From SR1 bacterium human oral taxon HOT-345 (GTDB lineage: Bacteria > Patescibacteriota > Gracilibacteria > Absconditabacterales > Absconditicoccaceae): a stretch of 64,000 bases of DNA. The stretch lies in NCBI GenBank assembly GCA_003260355.1, contig MPSQ01000001.1, positions 124,001 through 188,000 on the forward strand, written 5' to 3'. Each line of letters begins with the position of its first letter. The first letter of the stretch is position 1. Made by a program: the position numbers and the translations under genes. The notes below the pieces were generated by a model. That model did no database searches and was not told where the DNA came from. It was given only the letters and a program-made list of their open reading frames with translations. Positions 8,888-18,385 of this stretch are shown piece by piece.

Positions 8888-11448
8888 TAGTGGTCTGAAG
8901 GAGCTAAAGCTGGTGCCATTATTTTATCAAGTTCAATGATCTGGTTCCAAATGCTCATTCATTGAATCTCTGTATTGTGCGTAATGACATAAAATTTCAT
9001 TTGTCTTTGTTTAACAAATCCATCTAAAAGTTGAGCAACCTTTCCGACGGTTTCTACATCAAGATTATTGACGGTTTCATCGAGAAAGAGCATTTCAGTT
9101 TTGAGATAAGAGGAGATTGCGAGCATCCGAACGAGTTTCAAAATTGTTCTTTGTCCTCCACTCAGGCTTTTTACCTCTCTTTCTCCTTTTTCGTCAAGGA
9201 TTTTGGTTTCTAGTTCGAGTTTTTCGCTTTCCTCTTTTAAGCGGATGTTGAGGATATAGGAGACTACTGTGCTGAGATAAGAATTGATGATTTCACTCAA
9301 AATAGGAAGATATTCGCTCAAGACAAAAAGTAATAAATCTCTATTTAATACGGTATACAATACTCATAAAAGTTTTTCTTCTTGTTCTAGGTTTTTGATT
9401 TTTACTTGTAAATCATTTCGTTCTCAGAGTAAAACTTCGAGCTGTTGATATTTTGATTGGTAATTTTCAAGTACCTGTAGAATCTCAAGCCATTCGGATT
9501 GGGGAGCTTCTTGTAGTGTATTTTTCAAGGTTTGTAATTCTCCAGAGAGCGCGACAATTTCTTTTTCAATTGAGGAGATCTGGAGTATGAGCTGTTCATT
9601 TACTGTTAAGAGTCAGATTTTTTCCTGTTGATACTGATCTCTATGTGCGAGGGAGTTTTCTTTTTCTTGGAGCTTTCTTTCAATTTCTTTGAGTGAAGTA
9701 TTGAGGGTTTCTCGCTGTCCTACGGTAGTTTCAAATGCTTTGTAGTCGAAACTTTGCAAAAACTTTCTCAATAGCTCCCTTTTGTTTTGGTTTATTTCCA
9801 TCTGGTTGGTCAGGTTTTTTTGGATTTCTTGAGCGGCAGTTGTATTCTCAGATGCTTTGATGGCTTGCTCAAGTTCTTGTTTCTTTTCGCTCAGCTTTAG
9901 CATGGCAATTTTCTGAGATAAGGCTTCCTGCTCCTGAATAATCTGGTTTTTTTCTTTTTCTCTTTGCTGAAAATGCTGTTGATTGATCAAACGAACGAAG
10001 GGGCAAGGTTTTCCGATCTCTCAGCAATCAAATTTGGCATCTTGATTTGTTTGTAGATCAAATTGTTCCAATCTCTCAGCAAGGGATTTTACTTGTCCTT
10101 GGTAAAAAAGCTCCTGTTCCGTCAAAACTTTTAGCTGTTCTTGCAGCTGTGAACGGACTCTTTGCTGATTTTGTATTTCTGCTTCTTTTTTTTGGAGCAG
10201 GAGCTCATGTTCCTGCTTGAAATGTATTCCCAATTGAAAAAGCTCTTGGATAAAGTTTCTTGATCAGCAAAGGGAGAAATCGCTTCTTGGCTGGAGACTC
10301 AGATATGCTTTTTGTTCGTGGTAAAAGGAGGAAATCAAGCTCAACTCAGGGATCGCTTCTCGTTTTTGTTGCTGGAGGAGGATGCTTTCTCTTTGCTGTT
10401 TGTAGCTGGTGATTTCTTCTATCTTAATCTCAGAAAGGAGCTTGTCTAACTTTGAAATCTGATCGTTATTCTGGGTAATGGTTGCCTGATGGGTGAGAAT
10501 CTGTTTTTTTAGCTTATTTTCTTGCTCTGAACGCACGGAAAATATTGCTTGCTTTTGAGATAACTCAGCTTGCTTTTCAGCGACTGCTTTCTGAAGACGG
10601 GGAACGAAACTTTTTAACTGGGAATCGAGAGAAAAGTTCTGAATGCTGAGCTTCTCGCCCATTATTTCAAGTTCTTCAAAAATTTTCCTTTCCTCTTCCA
10701 AAAAAGGTTGTGCGGTCGGTAGGGTTTGCAATGTTTTGTAGTGTTGTAGCATTCCCTTCAATAGTGAGAGGAATTTTTGCTCATATGGTGTGCTTTCTTG
10801 ATAGGATCTTATCTGATATTTTACTGCGGTTCTTCTTTCTCTGATGATTTCTTTGGATTCATCGATTCCGAGGAGTCAAAATACGTGTTTTAGCACCTCT
10901 AATCTCTGACTTGGCTGCATTTCAAAGATATTCTCTGCATCTTGGAGGAGAAAAATTGTGCTTTCAAAGACCTCTTGGGGTGGAAGTAAACTCGTGAGCT
11001 GCTGCTGTAAATCGGTTTCATTTTTAAAGACGATCTCCTCGGGAATAATGTGATGAGCTCTAAGTTCGTCTTCAATATCAAGGTTTTTTTCGATAAGTGC
11101 TCTGGTTTGGAGCATTTCTAGAAGCTGTATTTCTGTACATTCGCAAGAAAAAAGTTGCGAACTGGTCGAATCTTTTGATTTCCCTTGCTTGAGGCGTCTG
11201 ATAATGAGATACACTTGTCCTTCCGTCTTAAAGAGGAGCTTTACGGTTCCTGTTTTTGACTGGATATTGAGGATATTTCTTCAAGAAGATTTGTAGAGAG
11301 CAAAACTTGGACCATCAAAAAACAAAAAACTCTTTCCTGTTCCAATAGGAGCTTTGACTAAAAAGTTTCCCTCCTTAAAAAAGAGGCTCAATTTCTGGTC
11401 TTTAAAAGGTCAAATATTCTCATAGGTAATTGCGATGAGGTCAAGCAT
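8887..11448 (-). CDS. SbcC/Rad50-like SMC-family ATPase
   Basis: 853 residues with many UGA-Gly codons. Head domain: Walker A APIGTGKS near the N-terminus and, at the C-terminus, ABC signature LSGGQR plus Walker B MLFLDETVNNLD and the switch histidine ITHN. The centre is a long Gln/Glu/Lys-rich coiled coil. At its midpoint two cysteines seven residues apart (DCGEIGKPC) occupy the place of the Rad50/SbcC zinc hook, though spacing differs from the canonical CxxC. Role: DNA-end tethering and processing with an SbcD/Mre11 nuclease, which is not in this window. Directly upstream of and overlapping ruvC, supporting a repair role. RecN or another SMC relative is less likely because of the hook position. 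Confidence 0.8.
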
Positions 11449-11750
11449 CTTTTCTCTTCAAGATAAAAAGCTTTCGAGAAGCAAGCATAGCTAATTTCTC
11501 TAGATTTACAAGTTCAAGAAGCTTTGAGGCAGATCCATTTTCGAAGAGAAGTAAGAAAAACATTCCTGCTAAAAAAGTTTTTCAAAATCTGAATCCTTCC
11601 CCTTATTTTTATTCTGATTTTTGGCTTGTGTTGCGGTTTATGAACGGGAGAGGCAATTTAGGCTTGATTTTTTTTGAAGAATCCTAATACTTCTCACTGG
11701 AAGTAGCCCTCTCCGTATTGTGAGAGCTTTTTTAAATTCATACGGTGCTG
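11449..11750. other. Intergenic region between divergent genes
   Basis: 302 bp between the SbcC-like gene (minus) and the 11751 gene (plus). A minus-strand frame at about 11450-11650 (content like ENGSASKLLELVNLEKLAML) has coding-like composition but runs into the ATPase gene out of frame and has no clear start, so it is not called. A weak hairpin (AGCCCTCTC / GTGAGAGCT plus T-run) lies at 11705-11733, just upstream of the next gene. No confident promoter. Confidence 0.4.
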
Positions 11751-12209
11751 ATGCAGGCTCAGGAAATTGAACAAATCAAAAATATCCTTGCGAATATTGA
11801 AGCTAGTCAGAAAAAAATCCCTTATCTTTCGGATCTTGAACAGCATCCGGTTTTTTGACCGATTTTTTCTCAGCTGACTGCTGGAGAGAAACAAGAAGTG
11901 GAGGAGGTTATTAGGAGCTATATTTTAGGAAAGGTGGAAAGTATTCAAAAAACTAAAGGTGGGCAGCTTTTTGCCAGGTTTGTGGAATCGCAGTCTGAAC
12001 TTTTTTGGAAGTTTCGTGAGGCAAATGATCCAAGCTATCAGGGCAAGGCATTTCAGAGCTTAGGTAAAGAAGTCGAGATGGAAATGTTTAAACTTGAGGG
12101 GATCCTTACTGAGAAAATGCTCAAACAGGAAAAGGGGCTTGATAAAGTGGTAGATTCTTTTTACAATATCATCTATCTTTTCTTTCCAAGATATAATGAG
12201 ATTGAATAA
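11751..12209 (+). CDS. Conserved-looking hypothetical protein, cytoplasmic
   Basis: 152 residues from ATG 11751; one UGA-Gly (QHPVFGPIFSQL) restores a longer N-terminus than the standard frame from 11898. No signal peptide or TM; amphipathic helices rich in Glu/Lys/Gln, with motifs LARFVESQSELFWKFREAND-like in the middle and a hydrophobic end (YNIIYLFFPRYNEIE). I do not recognise a family. Followed by an intrinsic terminator, so it is probably monocistronic. Confidence 0.6.
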
Positions 12210-12236
12210 TTAAGTTTTTCAGAGGATTTCATCAAG

Positions 12237-12266
12237 GCAGACTCTCCCAGCGGAGTTTGCTTTTTG
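12237..12266 (+). terminator. Intrinsic terminator after 12209 gene
   Basis: Stem GGCAGACTC / GAGTTTGC with a G-T pair and short loop, then TTTTT. Confidence 0.65.
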
Positions 12267-12433
12267 AAAAAAGAGGAAGAAAGTTCTTCTTCTAGGAAGG
12301 AGTCCCAATAGAGAATGCAGTCAGACTTCTTTTCTTTTTCCTTCCTTGCAATCCCAAGAGAAATCTCTATAGTTTCTTGTGAAATCTTGTTTTTTGGTGC
12401 CTTATTTGTTTCTATTTTTTGTGTTTTTTGGTG

Positions 12434-14029
12434 ATGTTTCAACTCAAATCTGCTTATCAGCCTGCCGGTGACCAACCTAAAGCAATCGCTCAGATTTCTG
12501 AAGCTTTTGATCAAGGGAAAAAGAAAATAACCTTGCTTGGTGCGACAGGAACTGGGAAGACTTTTACGATGGCTAATATTATTCAGAAGGTCCAGCAACC
12601 CACTTTGGTGATTTCTCACAATAAAACCCTTGCTGCCCAACTTGCAACAGAATTTAAGGCATTCTTTCCTGATAATGCGGTGCATTATTTCGTGTCTTAT
12701 TTTGATTACTATCAGCCGGAGAGTTATTTGCCAAGTTCTGGAACCTATATTGAAAAAGAGGCAACGATCAATGACGAAATCGAGATGTATAGGCTCGCAA
12801 CGATGGCTTCACTTCTGAGTAGAAAGGATGTAATTGTCGTGGCTTCTGCTTCTTCGCTTTACGGGCTCGGACAAAGCAGATTTTTTGAGGAGAATTGTCT
12901 TCAGCTCTATGTTGGCAAGAAATACGACTTCAATGAGCTGAAAAGACAGCTCCTTCATATGCAATATAAACCGATTCACGGGAAAATCGAGAAAGGAATG
13001 TTTGAGATGAGAGGAGATATTTTGGAGATTTTCTCTTCTACAGAAAGATGCCTGTATCGCTGTTTTTTTGATGAGGAATTTTTGGAAAGGATCGAGATGA
13101 GAGACGCCCAGTCCTACGAACTCAAAGCTCCAGTGCAGAAAGCGATGATCCGACCTGCGACGCAATATCTCCAAGATGTTTCAGACCTTGAAACGATTCT
13201 CCAGCAGATGGATGCTGAGAAAGAACTCCGTATCAAAGAATTTGAGAAAATGGGGATGAGTATTGAGGCAGAAAGAGTCAAAAAGAAAGTGGAATACGAT
13301 ATTAGAATGATTAGAGAAACCTGATTTGTGAATGGGATCGAGAATTATTCCCTCTACTTTGATCAGAGATTGCCCGGGCAACCACCGAATACGATCTTTG
13401 ATTATTTTCCTGAGGATTTTTTGATGATTATTGATGAATCGCATATGACGATCCCTCAGCTCAGGGCAATGGCACAAGGGGATAGAGCAAGAAAAAATAA
13501 TTTGATTCGTTATGGGTTCCGTTTACCCTCTGCAATTGACCATAGACCGTTAAGATTTGAGGAATTAGAAGCTGTCCTCGGCTGGAAACCCTTGGATCAA
13601 GTAGCTTTAGATGAGGCTGCCGCTGATTTGGAACTCGTTTCTAGTGCTCATCAGCAAGTCCTTGCAACCCAGACTGAAAAGGAGCAAAAATCAGATTCCA
13701 GTCTTTTGAATCGTGAGGCTAGAAAATCCAATCAACACGCCGTTTTGGCGCAGAAGGTAAAAAAGGATGCTAAATCTATCTTCCTTTCTGCGACGCCGGC
13801 TGAATATGAGCTGGAGCTTTCCGAGCAGGTCGTGGAACAGATTATTAGACCGACGGGCTTGCTGGATCCGATTACTTTTGTGTATCCTAAGTCTGGCGAC
13901 TATCAACTTTTGCTGGATTCTCTCCCAAAATTGCTCCAAAAGAAACCGCAACTTTCTACTTTTCTTGAAGAAGAGCCTGAGCAGTCTGCAACGCTTCCAA
14001 ATTTTGAGGAACTCTTCGGTGATGAGTAA
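12434..14029 (+). CDS. uvrB: UvrB lacking the C-terminal helicase half
   Basis: 531 residues against about 660-680 for UvrB, the DNA-damage-loading helicase of nucleotide excision repair. Present: [18 protein letters not shown], Walker [17 protein letters not shown], the beta-hairpin region [20 protein letters not shown], motif [13 protein letters not shown], and [11 protein letters not shown] with [10 protein letters not shown]. One UGA-Gly ([13 protein letters not shown]). After [10 protein letters not shown] only ~65 residues remain, with no helicase motifs IV-VI and no UvrC-binding UvrB/UVR motif before TAA 14027. There is also an insert of ~50 residues before SATP. Either a degraded or truncated gene or a divergent UvrB; the next 260 bp contain no helicase remnant. 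Start chosen at ATG 12434 (an in-frame TTG lies 15 bp upstream). Confidence 0.85.
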
Positions 14030-14295
14030 CATGATTTGAATTTTTGGTCAAGCTCGGCTTTTTGCTTTTCAGGGACTTTTTGAAGTGGAGGAGTGGAGAT
14101 CGTAGCAAGAGAGAAAAAATACTGATCTTGAACGCTGCGGTTGCTTAGCTTTTCAAAGGTTATTGATTTTTTGGAGTCTGGGGAATTTTTCTTTTGAGGA
14201 TTCAAGATTTTTTGGAAGTTGAGGATTTTCGTTTCCTTTCTTAGAGGATTTTTTGGAGTAAATGGTCATTTTGTCTCCAGCTCCAGGGGTTTTTT
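14030..14295. other. Gene-free region after truncated uvrB
   Basis: 266 bp with recurring degenerate words of the type GAGGATTTTT and TTTTTTGGAG, and one copy of the direct repeat (14251-14290). No helicase-coding remnant in any frame, no RNA gene seen. Confidence 0.5.
14251..14290. repeat. Direct repeat, copy 1 (flanks beta-helix gene)
   Basis: About 40 bp, TTTTGGAGTAAATG... through TTTTGTCTCCAGCTCCAGGG, nearly identical to 16647-16688 and in the same orientation, on either side of the beta-helix gene. Confidence 0.8.
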
Positions 14296-16575
14296 TTAAT
14301 AAAATTGTTCAAAAAGTCTTTTCCAAAAACTCTTTTTCTTCTCATTTACTCTTTCCTCTTGCTTCTCATTTACTCTTTCCTCTTGCTTCTCATTCTCTAT
14401 TTCCTCTTGCTCCTCATCTACTCTTTCCTCTTGCTCCTCATCTACTCTTTCCTCTTGCTCCTCATCTACTCTTTCCTCTTGCTCTTCATTTACTCTTTCC
14501 TCTTGCTCCTCATTTATTCTTTCCTCTTGCTCCTCATTTATTCTTTCCTCTTGCTCCTCATCTACTCTTTCCTCTTGCTCCTCATCTACTCTTTCCTCTT
14601 GCTCTTCATTTACTCTTTCCTCTTGCTCCTCATTTATTCTTTCCTCTTGCTCCTCATTTATTCTTTCCTCTTGCTCCTCATCTACTCTTTCCTCTTGCTC
14701 CTCATCTACTCTTTCCTCTTGCTCTTCATTTACTCTTTCCTCTTGCTCCTCATTTATTCTTTCCTCTTGCTCCTCATTTATTCTTTCCTCTTGCTGAAGA
14801 TAGCCTATCAAATTCCCTTTTTCATCAATAACAGAATAAGGACTAATTTTCGATTCGTTTCTGATGTTCGCTCATTCTCAGATGATCGCTCCTTTTCAGA
14901 TGCTCACATCATTTCAGATTCCCGCTTTAGCTCAGATGGTTGCACCTTCTCAGATACTCGTTCGTTCTCAGATATTCGTTCCTTCTCAGATTTTCGCATT
15001 ATTTCAGATGCTCGCTCTTTTTCAGATTTCCGCTCATTCTCAAATGCTCGCTCATCTTCAGATTTTCACATTATTTCAGATTTCCGTATCATTTCAGATT
15101 GTCGCATTCTTTCAGATTTCCACTCATTCTCTGATGTTCACATTCTTTCAGATGTTTGCTCCGTCACAGATTTGCGCATTCTTTCAGATGTTTGCTCCGT
15201 CCCAGATTTTCGCTCATTCTAAGATGTTCACTCATTTTCTGATGTTCGTATTAGCTCAAATATGAACATTGCTTTCTAAAACAACCCCCTCCTTAATAAT
15301 GACATTTGGTCCAATAACACAGTTCTCTGGGACATAAACAGAAGGATGGATCTGTGCTGAAGGATCAACCTTTGCAGAAGGATGGATCTGTGCTGAAGGA
15401 TCAACCTTTGCAGTAGGATAAATTTTGGTAATTTTAGAACCTCCACTCTCAAGAGTAGCTTTAATAGTTCATCAAGTGGCTTCTTGACCTGAAGATGATA
15501 TTCAAGACTTATGGATTATCTCATTATTTCAGACAACCTCATAAGAACAGATTTGTTCATTATCTCAGATTATCACTTCTCTTCAGATTCTTGCTTTATC
15601 TCAGACTATCACTTCTCTTCAGATTCTTGCTTTATTTCTGATTAGCACGGTTTCTCAGATTGTTGCATTATCCAAGATTATCACTTCTTCTCAGGTTATC
15701 GCATCATTTCAGATTTTTACTTTATTTCCGATTTTGGTGTCAGAGAGTATTCTCACTCGATCTCAGATTATCACTCCAGCTCAGATTTCGATATTACGCC
15801 AGATTTGTGTATTAGCTCAGATTTTCGTATTATTTCATATTTCCGCATTATTTCATATTTCCACTAGATCTCAGATTATCACTCCAGCTCAGATTTTGTT
15901 GTCAGGAAACATTTTCACTAGATCTCAGATTATCACTCCAGCTCAGATTTTGTTATCAGGGGAAATTTTCACTCGAGATCAGATTATCACTCCAGCTCAG
16001 ATTTCCGTATTAGCTCAGATTTTCGCATCACTTCAGATTTTCGCATTATTTCAGATTTCCACTCATTCTCAGATTTGTATCCTATAGTAGATCGACGCTC
16101 TATCTCAGATTTGCGCATTCTTTCAGATTTCCACTCATTCTCTGATGTTCACATTCTTTCAGATGTTTGCTCCGTCACAGATTTGCGCATTCTTTCAGAT
16201 GTTTGCTCCGTCGCAGATTTCCGCTCATTCTCAGATGTTTGCTCCGTCGCAGATTTCCGCTCATTCTCAGATGTTCGCATTAGCTCAAATATGAACATTT
16301 CTTTCTAAAACAGCCCCCTTTGCGATAACGACATTTGGTCCAATAACACAGCCCTCTGGAATAACAACAGAAGGATCAATCTGTGCTGAAGGATCCACCT
16401 TTGCAGTAGGATGAATTTTGATAATTTTAAAACCTCCACTCTCAAGAGTAGTTTTAAGATTTCCTGAAATAGCTTCTTGAGTATTCGCTATTGCCTCCTT
16501 AGTTCCTCAAGTTTCTGAAGTTTCAGGATTAAGAGTTCATTCCTGATGCTCTGCTCAAGAGGTATATTTGCTCAT
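14296..16575 (-). CDS. Giant double left-handed beta-helix (hexapeptide-repeat) protein with Glu-rich tail
   Basis: One uninterrupted 759-residue gene under code 25, invisible under the standard code because about 60 TGA codons fall in it. Layout: a Ser/Thr/Glu N-terminus without signal peptide; a first module led by TLESGGFKIIKIHPTAKVDP and CVIGPNVVI and continuing as tens of hexapeptides of the form I-G-x-x-[AV]-x (for example IGEGAEICDGANIGKNAQ); a second module with the same leader (residue ~380 on); then a linker ENDING in a Glu/Gln/Arg octapeptide repeat (EERVNEEQ type, residues ~590-720) and a basic aromatic C-terminus (KKKSFWKRLFEQFY). The hexapeptide glycine is almost always UGA. The fold is that of LpxA/LpxD/bactofilin-like solenoids, but no acyltransferase catalytic domain is visible; a structural or surface role is inference. 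Own consensus promoter at 16613-16640; stop TAA. Confidence 0.85.
14410..14795. repeat. 24-bp / 120-bp tandem repeat (Glu-rich octapeptide)
   Basis: Twenty-four-bp units nested in a 120-bp higher-order repeat present about three times almost perfectly. In frame with the beta-helix gene it encodes EERINEEQ / EERVNEEQ / EERVDEEQ. The complementary strand and a second plus frame are also open throughout (Leu/Phe-rich), which are shadows. Confidence 0.9.
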
Positions 16576-16612
16576 TCTTATTTTTTACAAGAAAATTAAA
16601 AAAAACAAGATA

Positions 16613-16640
16613 AATATACAAATACAAAACTTGATGTCAA
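16613..16640 (-). promoter_or_regulatory. Promoter of the beta-helix gene
   Basis: Minus strand -35 TTGACA (16635-16640), 16-bp spacer, -10 TATATT (16613-16618), 38 bp before the ATG. Near-consensus, suggesting strong expression. Confidence 0.75.
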
Positions 16641-16646
16641 GTAAAC

Positions 16647-16688
16647 TTTTGGAGTAAATGATTGTTTTGTCTCCAGCTCCAGGGTGTT
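16647..16688. repeat. Direct repeat, copy 2
   Basis: Partner of 14251-14290; lies just upstream of the beta-helix promoter and runs into the 41-bp repeat array, whose first unit also shares the GAGTAAATGGTCATTT word with copy 1. Confidence 0.8.
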
Positions 16689-16696
16689 TTTTAGAG

Positions 16697-16935
16697 TAAA
16701 TGGTCATTTCCTCTCAAAAACCAACGGTTCTGGCACAAAAAAGTCTATTTCCTCTCAAAAACCGACGGTTCTGGCACAAAAAAGTCTATTTCCTCTCAAA
16801 AACCGACGGTTCTTGGGCAAAAAAGTTCATTTCCTCTCAAAAACCAACGGTTCTTGGGCAAAAAAGTCTATTTCCTCTCAAAAACCGATGGTTCTTGGAT
16901 AAAAAAGTTCATTTTCTCTCAAAAACCGATGATTC
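16697..16935. repeat. 41-bp tandem repeat array
   Basis: About six copies of a 41-bp unit built on TTTCCTCTCAAAAACCGACG, GTTCT and GGCAAAAAAG. The period is not a multiple of three, so plus-strand frames 16684-16902 and 16700-17119 merely cycle through the frames; the array is probably non-coding. The remaining ~200 bp up to the HEPN-CBS gene show nothing I recognise. Confidence 0.8.
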
Positions 16936-17141
16936 TGGAGGAAAAAGAGGGAAAAGAGATGAGGGGTTAGTGCGTTTTGAGAAGGAGGGGAATACTTTCT
17001 CCAAAAAATATAGAATACCACAGTATCCTGAAAAATTTAAGTCTAAAAAAAGATGGAAGTCAGATTTCTTTCTTTTTTCTTACTATAAAAAATGGAATTT
17101 AGAGATAGGAGAGCTGTGAAGGTTGGAAAAATCTGGTAGGA

Positions 17142-17897
17142 CTACATAATAATGTATTCATCAATGAGATTCGCGTCGCCTGCGGAGATCATCCCGAGGA
17201 GCTCCTCGTTTGGATCGCCGTTTTCGGTGATGAAGAGCACGCCAAGCTTTTCGCCATTTTTTTTGCTCTGGGTAAAGAGATCGTTTACCTCAAAAATCGT
17301 GGTGTTGCTCGAGATGAAGAGGTAATCTTTTCGTCCACGGTTGAGCTGGATGTGGTCGACTTTCATGAGTTTGAGATTGAGGTAATCATCACTCATAAGG
17401 AGGTCTGCGATTCGGTATAAGAGTCTGGATTCACTGAGGATGCCCGCGAAATTTCCTTGGTCGTCGTAGATCGGGATATTGGTATAGTTTTTCCCTTTCA
17501 TCAAAGGAATGATCTCACTCAGGAGATCAGATTTTTTGGCTGTAAAGACGGGTTTTTGGAAAAATTCGAGGACTTTTGCTGGCTCGGTGATCTTTTGGGC
17601 ATAGGTTTTGATTTTTTCGATAGCGGAGGAGGTAGGCACGGCATAGGTTTCGCCGTTGGATTTGATTCCATGCGTGATAAAGTTTCTTAATTCACCAAAA
17701 TTTCTCAGCTGATAGAGATGTTTTCTGACAAAGCTAGAAATGGTATAGTTGCCGTCGGCGATTTTTTTGAGTTTTTCGTTGTAGGGGGAGAAGCCCTCCT
17801 CGTTTAGGACTTTATCAAAGTGTTTGTCTATTTCATTGAAAAAGGCTAAAAAGCTGACGATGCCTTCCTCTTGGCTTGGGATGATTTCTGCTACCAT
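17142..17897 (-). CDS. HEPN-like plus CBS-pair protein
   Basis: 251 residues, no UGA codon and richer in G/C at third positions than its neighbours. N-terminal helical domain (residues ~10-77) ends in ELRNFITHG, which fits the HEPN R-x4-H signature (R71-H76) of RNase-type or nucleotidyl-transferase-partner domains. Residues ~100-245 form a tandem CBS pair (EFFQKPVFTAKKSDLLSEII; YTNIPIYDDQGNFAGILS; LFISSNTTIFEVNDLF; GVLFITENGDPNEELLGMIS), which normally binds adenosyl ligands. An adenylate-responsive HEPN protein is a reasonable inference; catalysis is not shown. The frame is open to a TTG 60 bp upstream; ATG 17897 is preferred. Ends at TAA. Confidence 0.65.
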   Translation of the reverse strand: MVAEIIPSQEEGIVSFLAFFNEIDKHFDKVLNEEGFSPYNEKLKKIADGNYTISSFVRKHLYQLRNFGELRNFITHGIKSNGETYAVPTSSAIEKIKTYAQKITEPAKVLEFFQKPVFTAKKSDLLSEIIPLMKGKNYTNIPIYDDQGNFAGILSESRLLYRIADLLMSDDYLNLKLMKVDHIQLNRGRKDYLFISSNTTIFEVNDLFTQSKKNGEKLGVLFITENGDPNEELLGMISAGDANLIDEYIIM

Positions 17898-17991
17898 ATG
17901 CGTTCTGTCCTCAAATAAAACGTAGTTAAGTATATTCTTTCTGCCTGAGAAATGCAAATTTTACCAAAGCTTCAAAGTCTGAAAAATTGTC

Positions 17992-18020
17992 TTGATTTTT
18001 CCCCCCCATTTCTGTATAAA
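17992..18020 (+). promoter_or_regulatory. Promoter of the metal-related operon
   Basis: -35 TTGATT (17992-17997), 17-bp C-rich spacer, -10 TATAAA (18015-18020), 59 bp before the zinc-ribbon gene. A short palindrome ACATGT follows the -10 and could be an operator. Confidence 0.55.
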
Positions 18021-18078
18021 ACCACACATGTAAAACAACACAACTAAAATATATCAGAATTTATTTCTTTTTTCTATC

Positions 18079-18357
18079 ATGACTCAGTGTGTGAAATGCA
18101 AGAGTTCGGAGACGAGAAAGCATGGTTTTGGCAGGAATGCGACGCAGAGGTTTTTTTGCAAGCAATGTCATTCGAGCTTTACGGTCGATGGAGTCAGAGG
18201 GACCTATTCTCCTGAGTTTAAGGAGTCAGTCGTGGAATCCTACTGCCACCAGAGGCATACAGCACAGGATGTGACTGAAAAGTATGGAATCTCGACGAGG
18301 ACGCTGGTTAAATGGAAGAAAGAACATCAAACCCATTGTGATTGTGGGGAAAAATAA
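18079..18357 (+). CDS. Zinc-ribbon / helix-turn-helix protein (InsA/IS1595-like N-terminal domain)
   Basis: 92 residues. Four-Cys zinc ribbon (TQCVKCKSSETRKHG ... RFFCKQCHSSF), then an HTH-like segment (YSPEFKESVVESY ... AQDVTEKYGISTRTLVKWKKEHQ) and a C-terminal DCGE. This pair of domains is found at the N-terminus of IS1/IS1595-type transposases and in small stand-alone regulators. No transposase catalytic domain, terminal inverted repeats or target duplications are visible. Being first gene of an operon with a metallophore-type synthase and a zinc-type GTPase, a zinc-sensing regulator is one hypothesis, a transposase relic another. Confidence 0.6.
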   Translation: MTQCVKCKSSETRKHGFGRNATQRFFCKQCHSSFTVDGVRGTYSPEFKESVVESYCHQRHTAQDVTEKYGISTRTLVKWKKEHQTHCDCGEK

Positions 18358-18385
18358 TATTTAACTTATTCATATCGTGTACTTT

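Noticed and set aside
14262..15265. Plus-strand Leu/Phe- and Ser/Asp-rich frames over the repeat locus, including a 305-residue one
   Set aside because: The repeats leave several frames open. Only the minus frame joins a promoter, a start and a recognisable hexapeptide fold to a TAA.
16697..16935. CRISPR array
   Set aside because: Units are tandem and contiguous with no unique spacers, and there are no cas genes nearby.
16684..17119. Plus-strand repeat proteins built from the 41-bp array
   Set aside because: The period is not a multiple of three and the two overlapping frames repeat the same words in different frames.
18079..18357. Complete IS1/IS1595 insertion sequence
   Set aside because: Only the zinc-ribbon/HTH part is present; no DDE domain, terminal inverted repeats or target duplications were seen.
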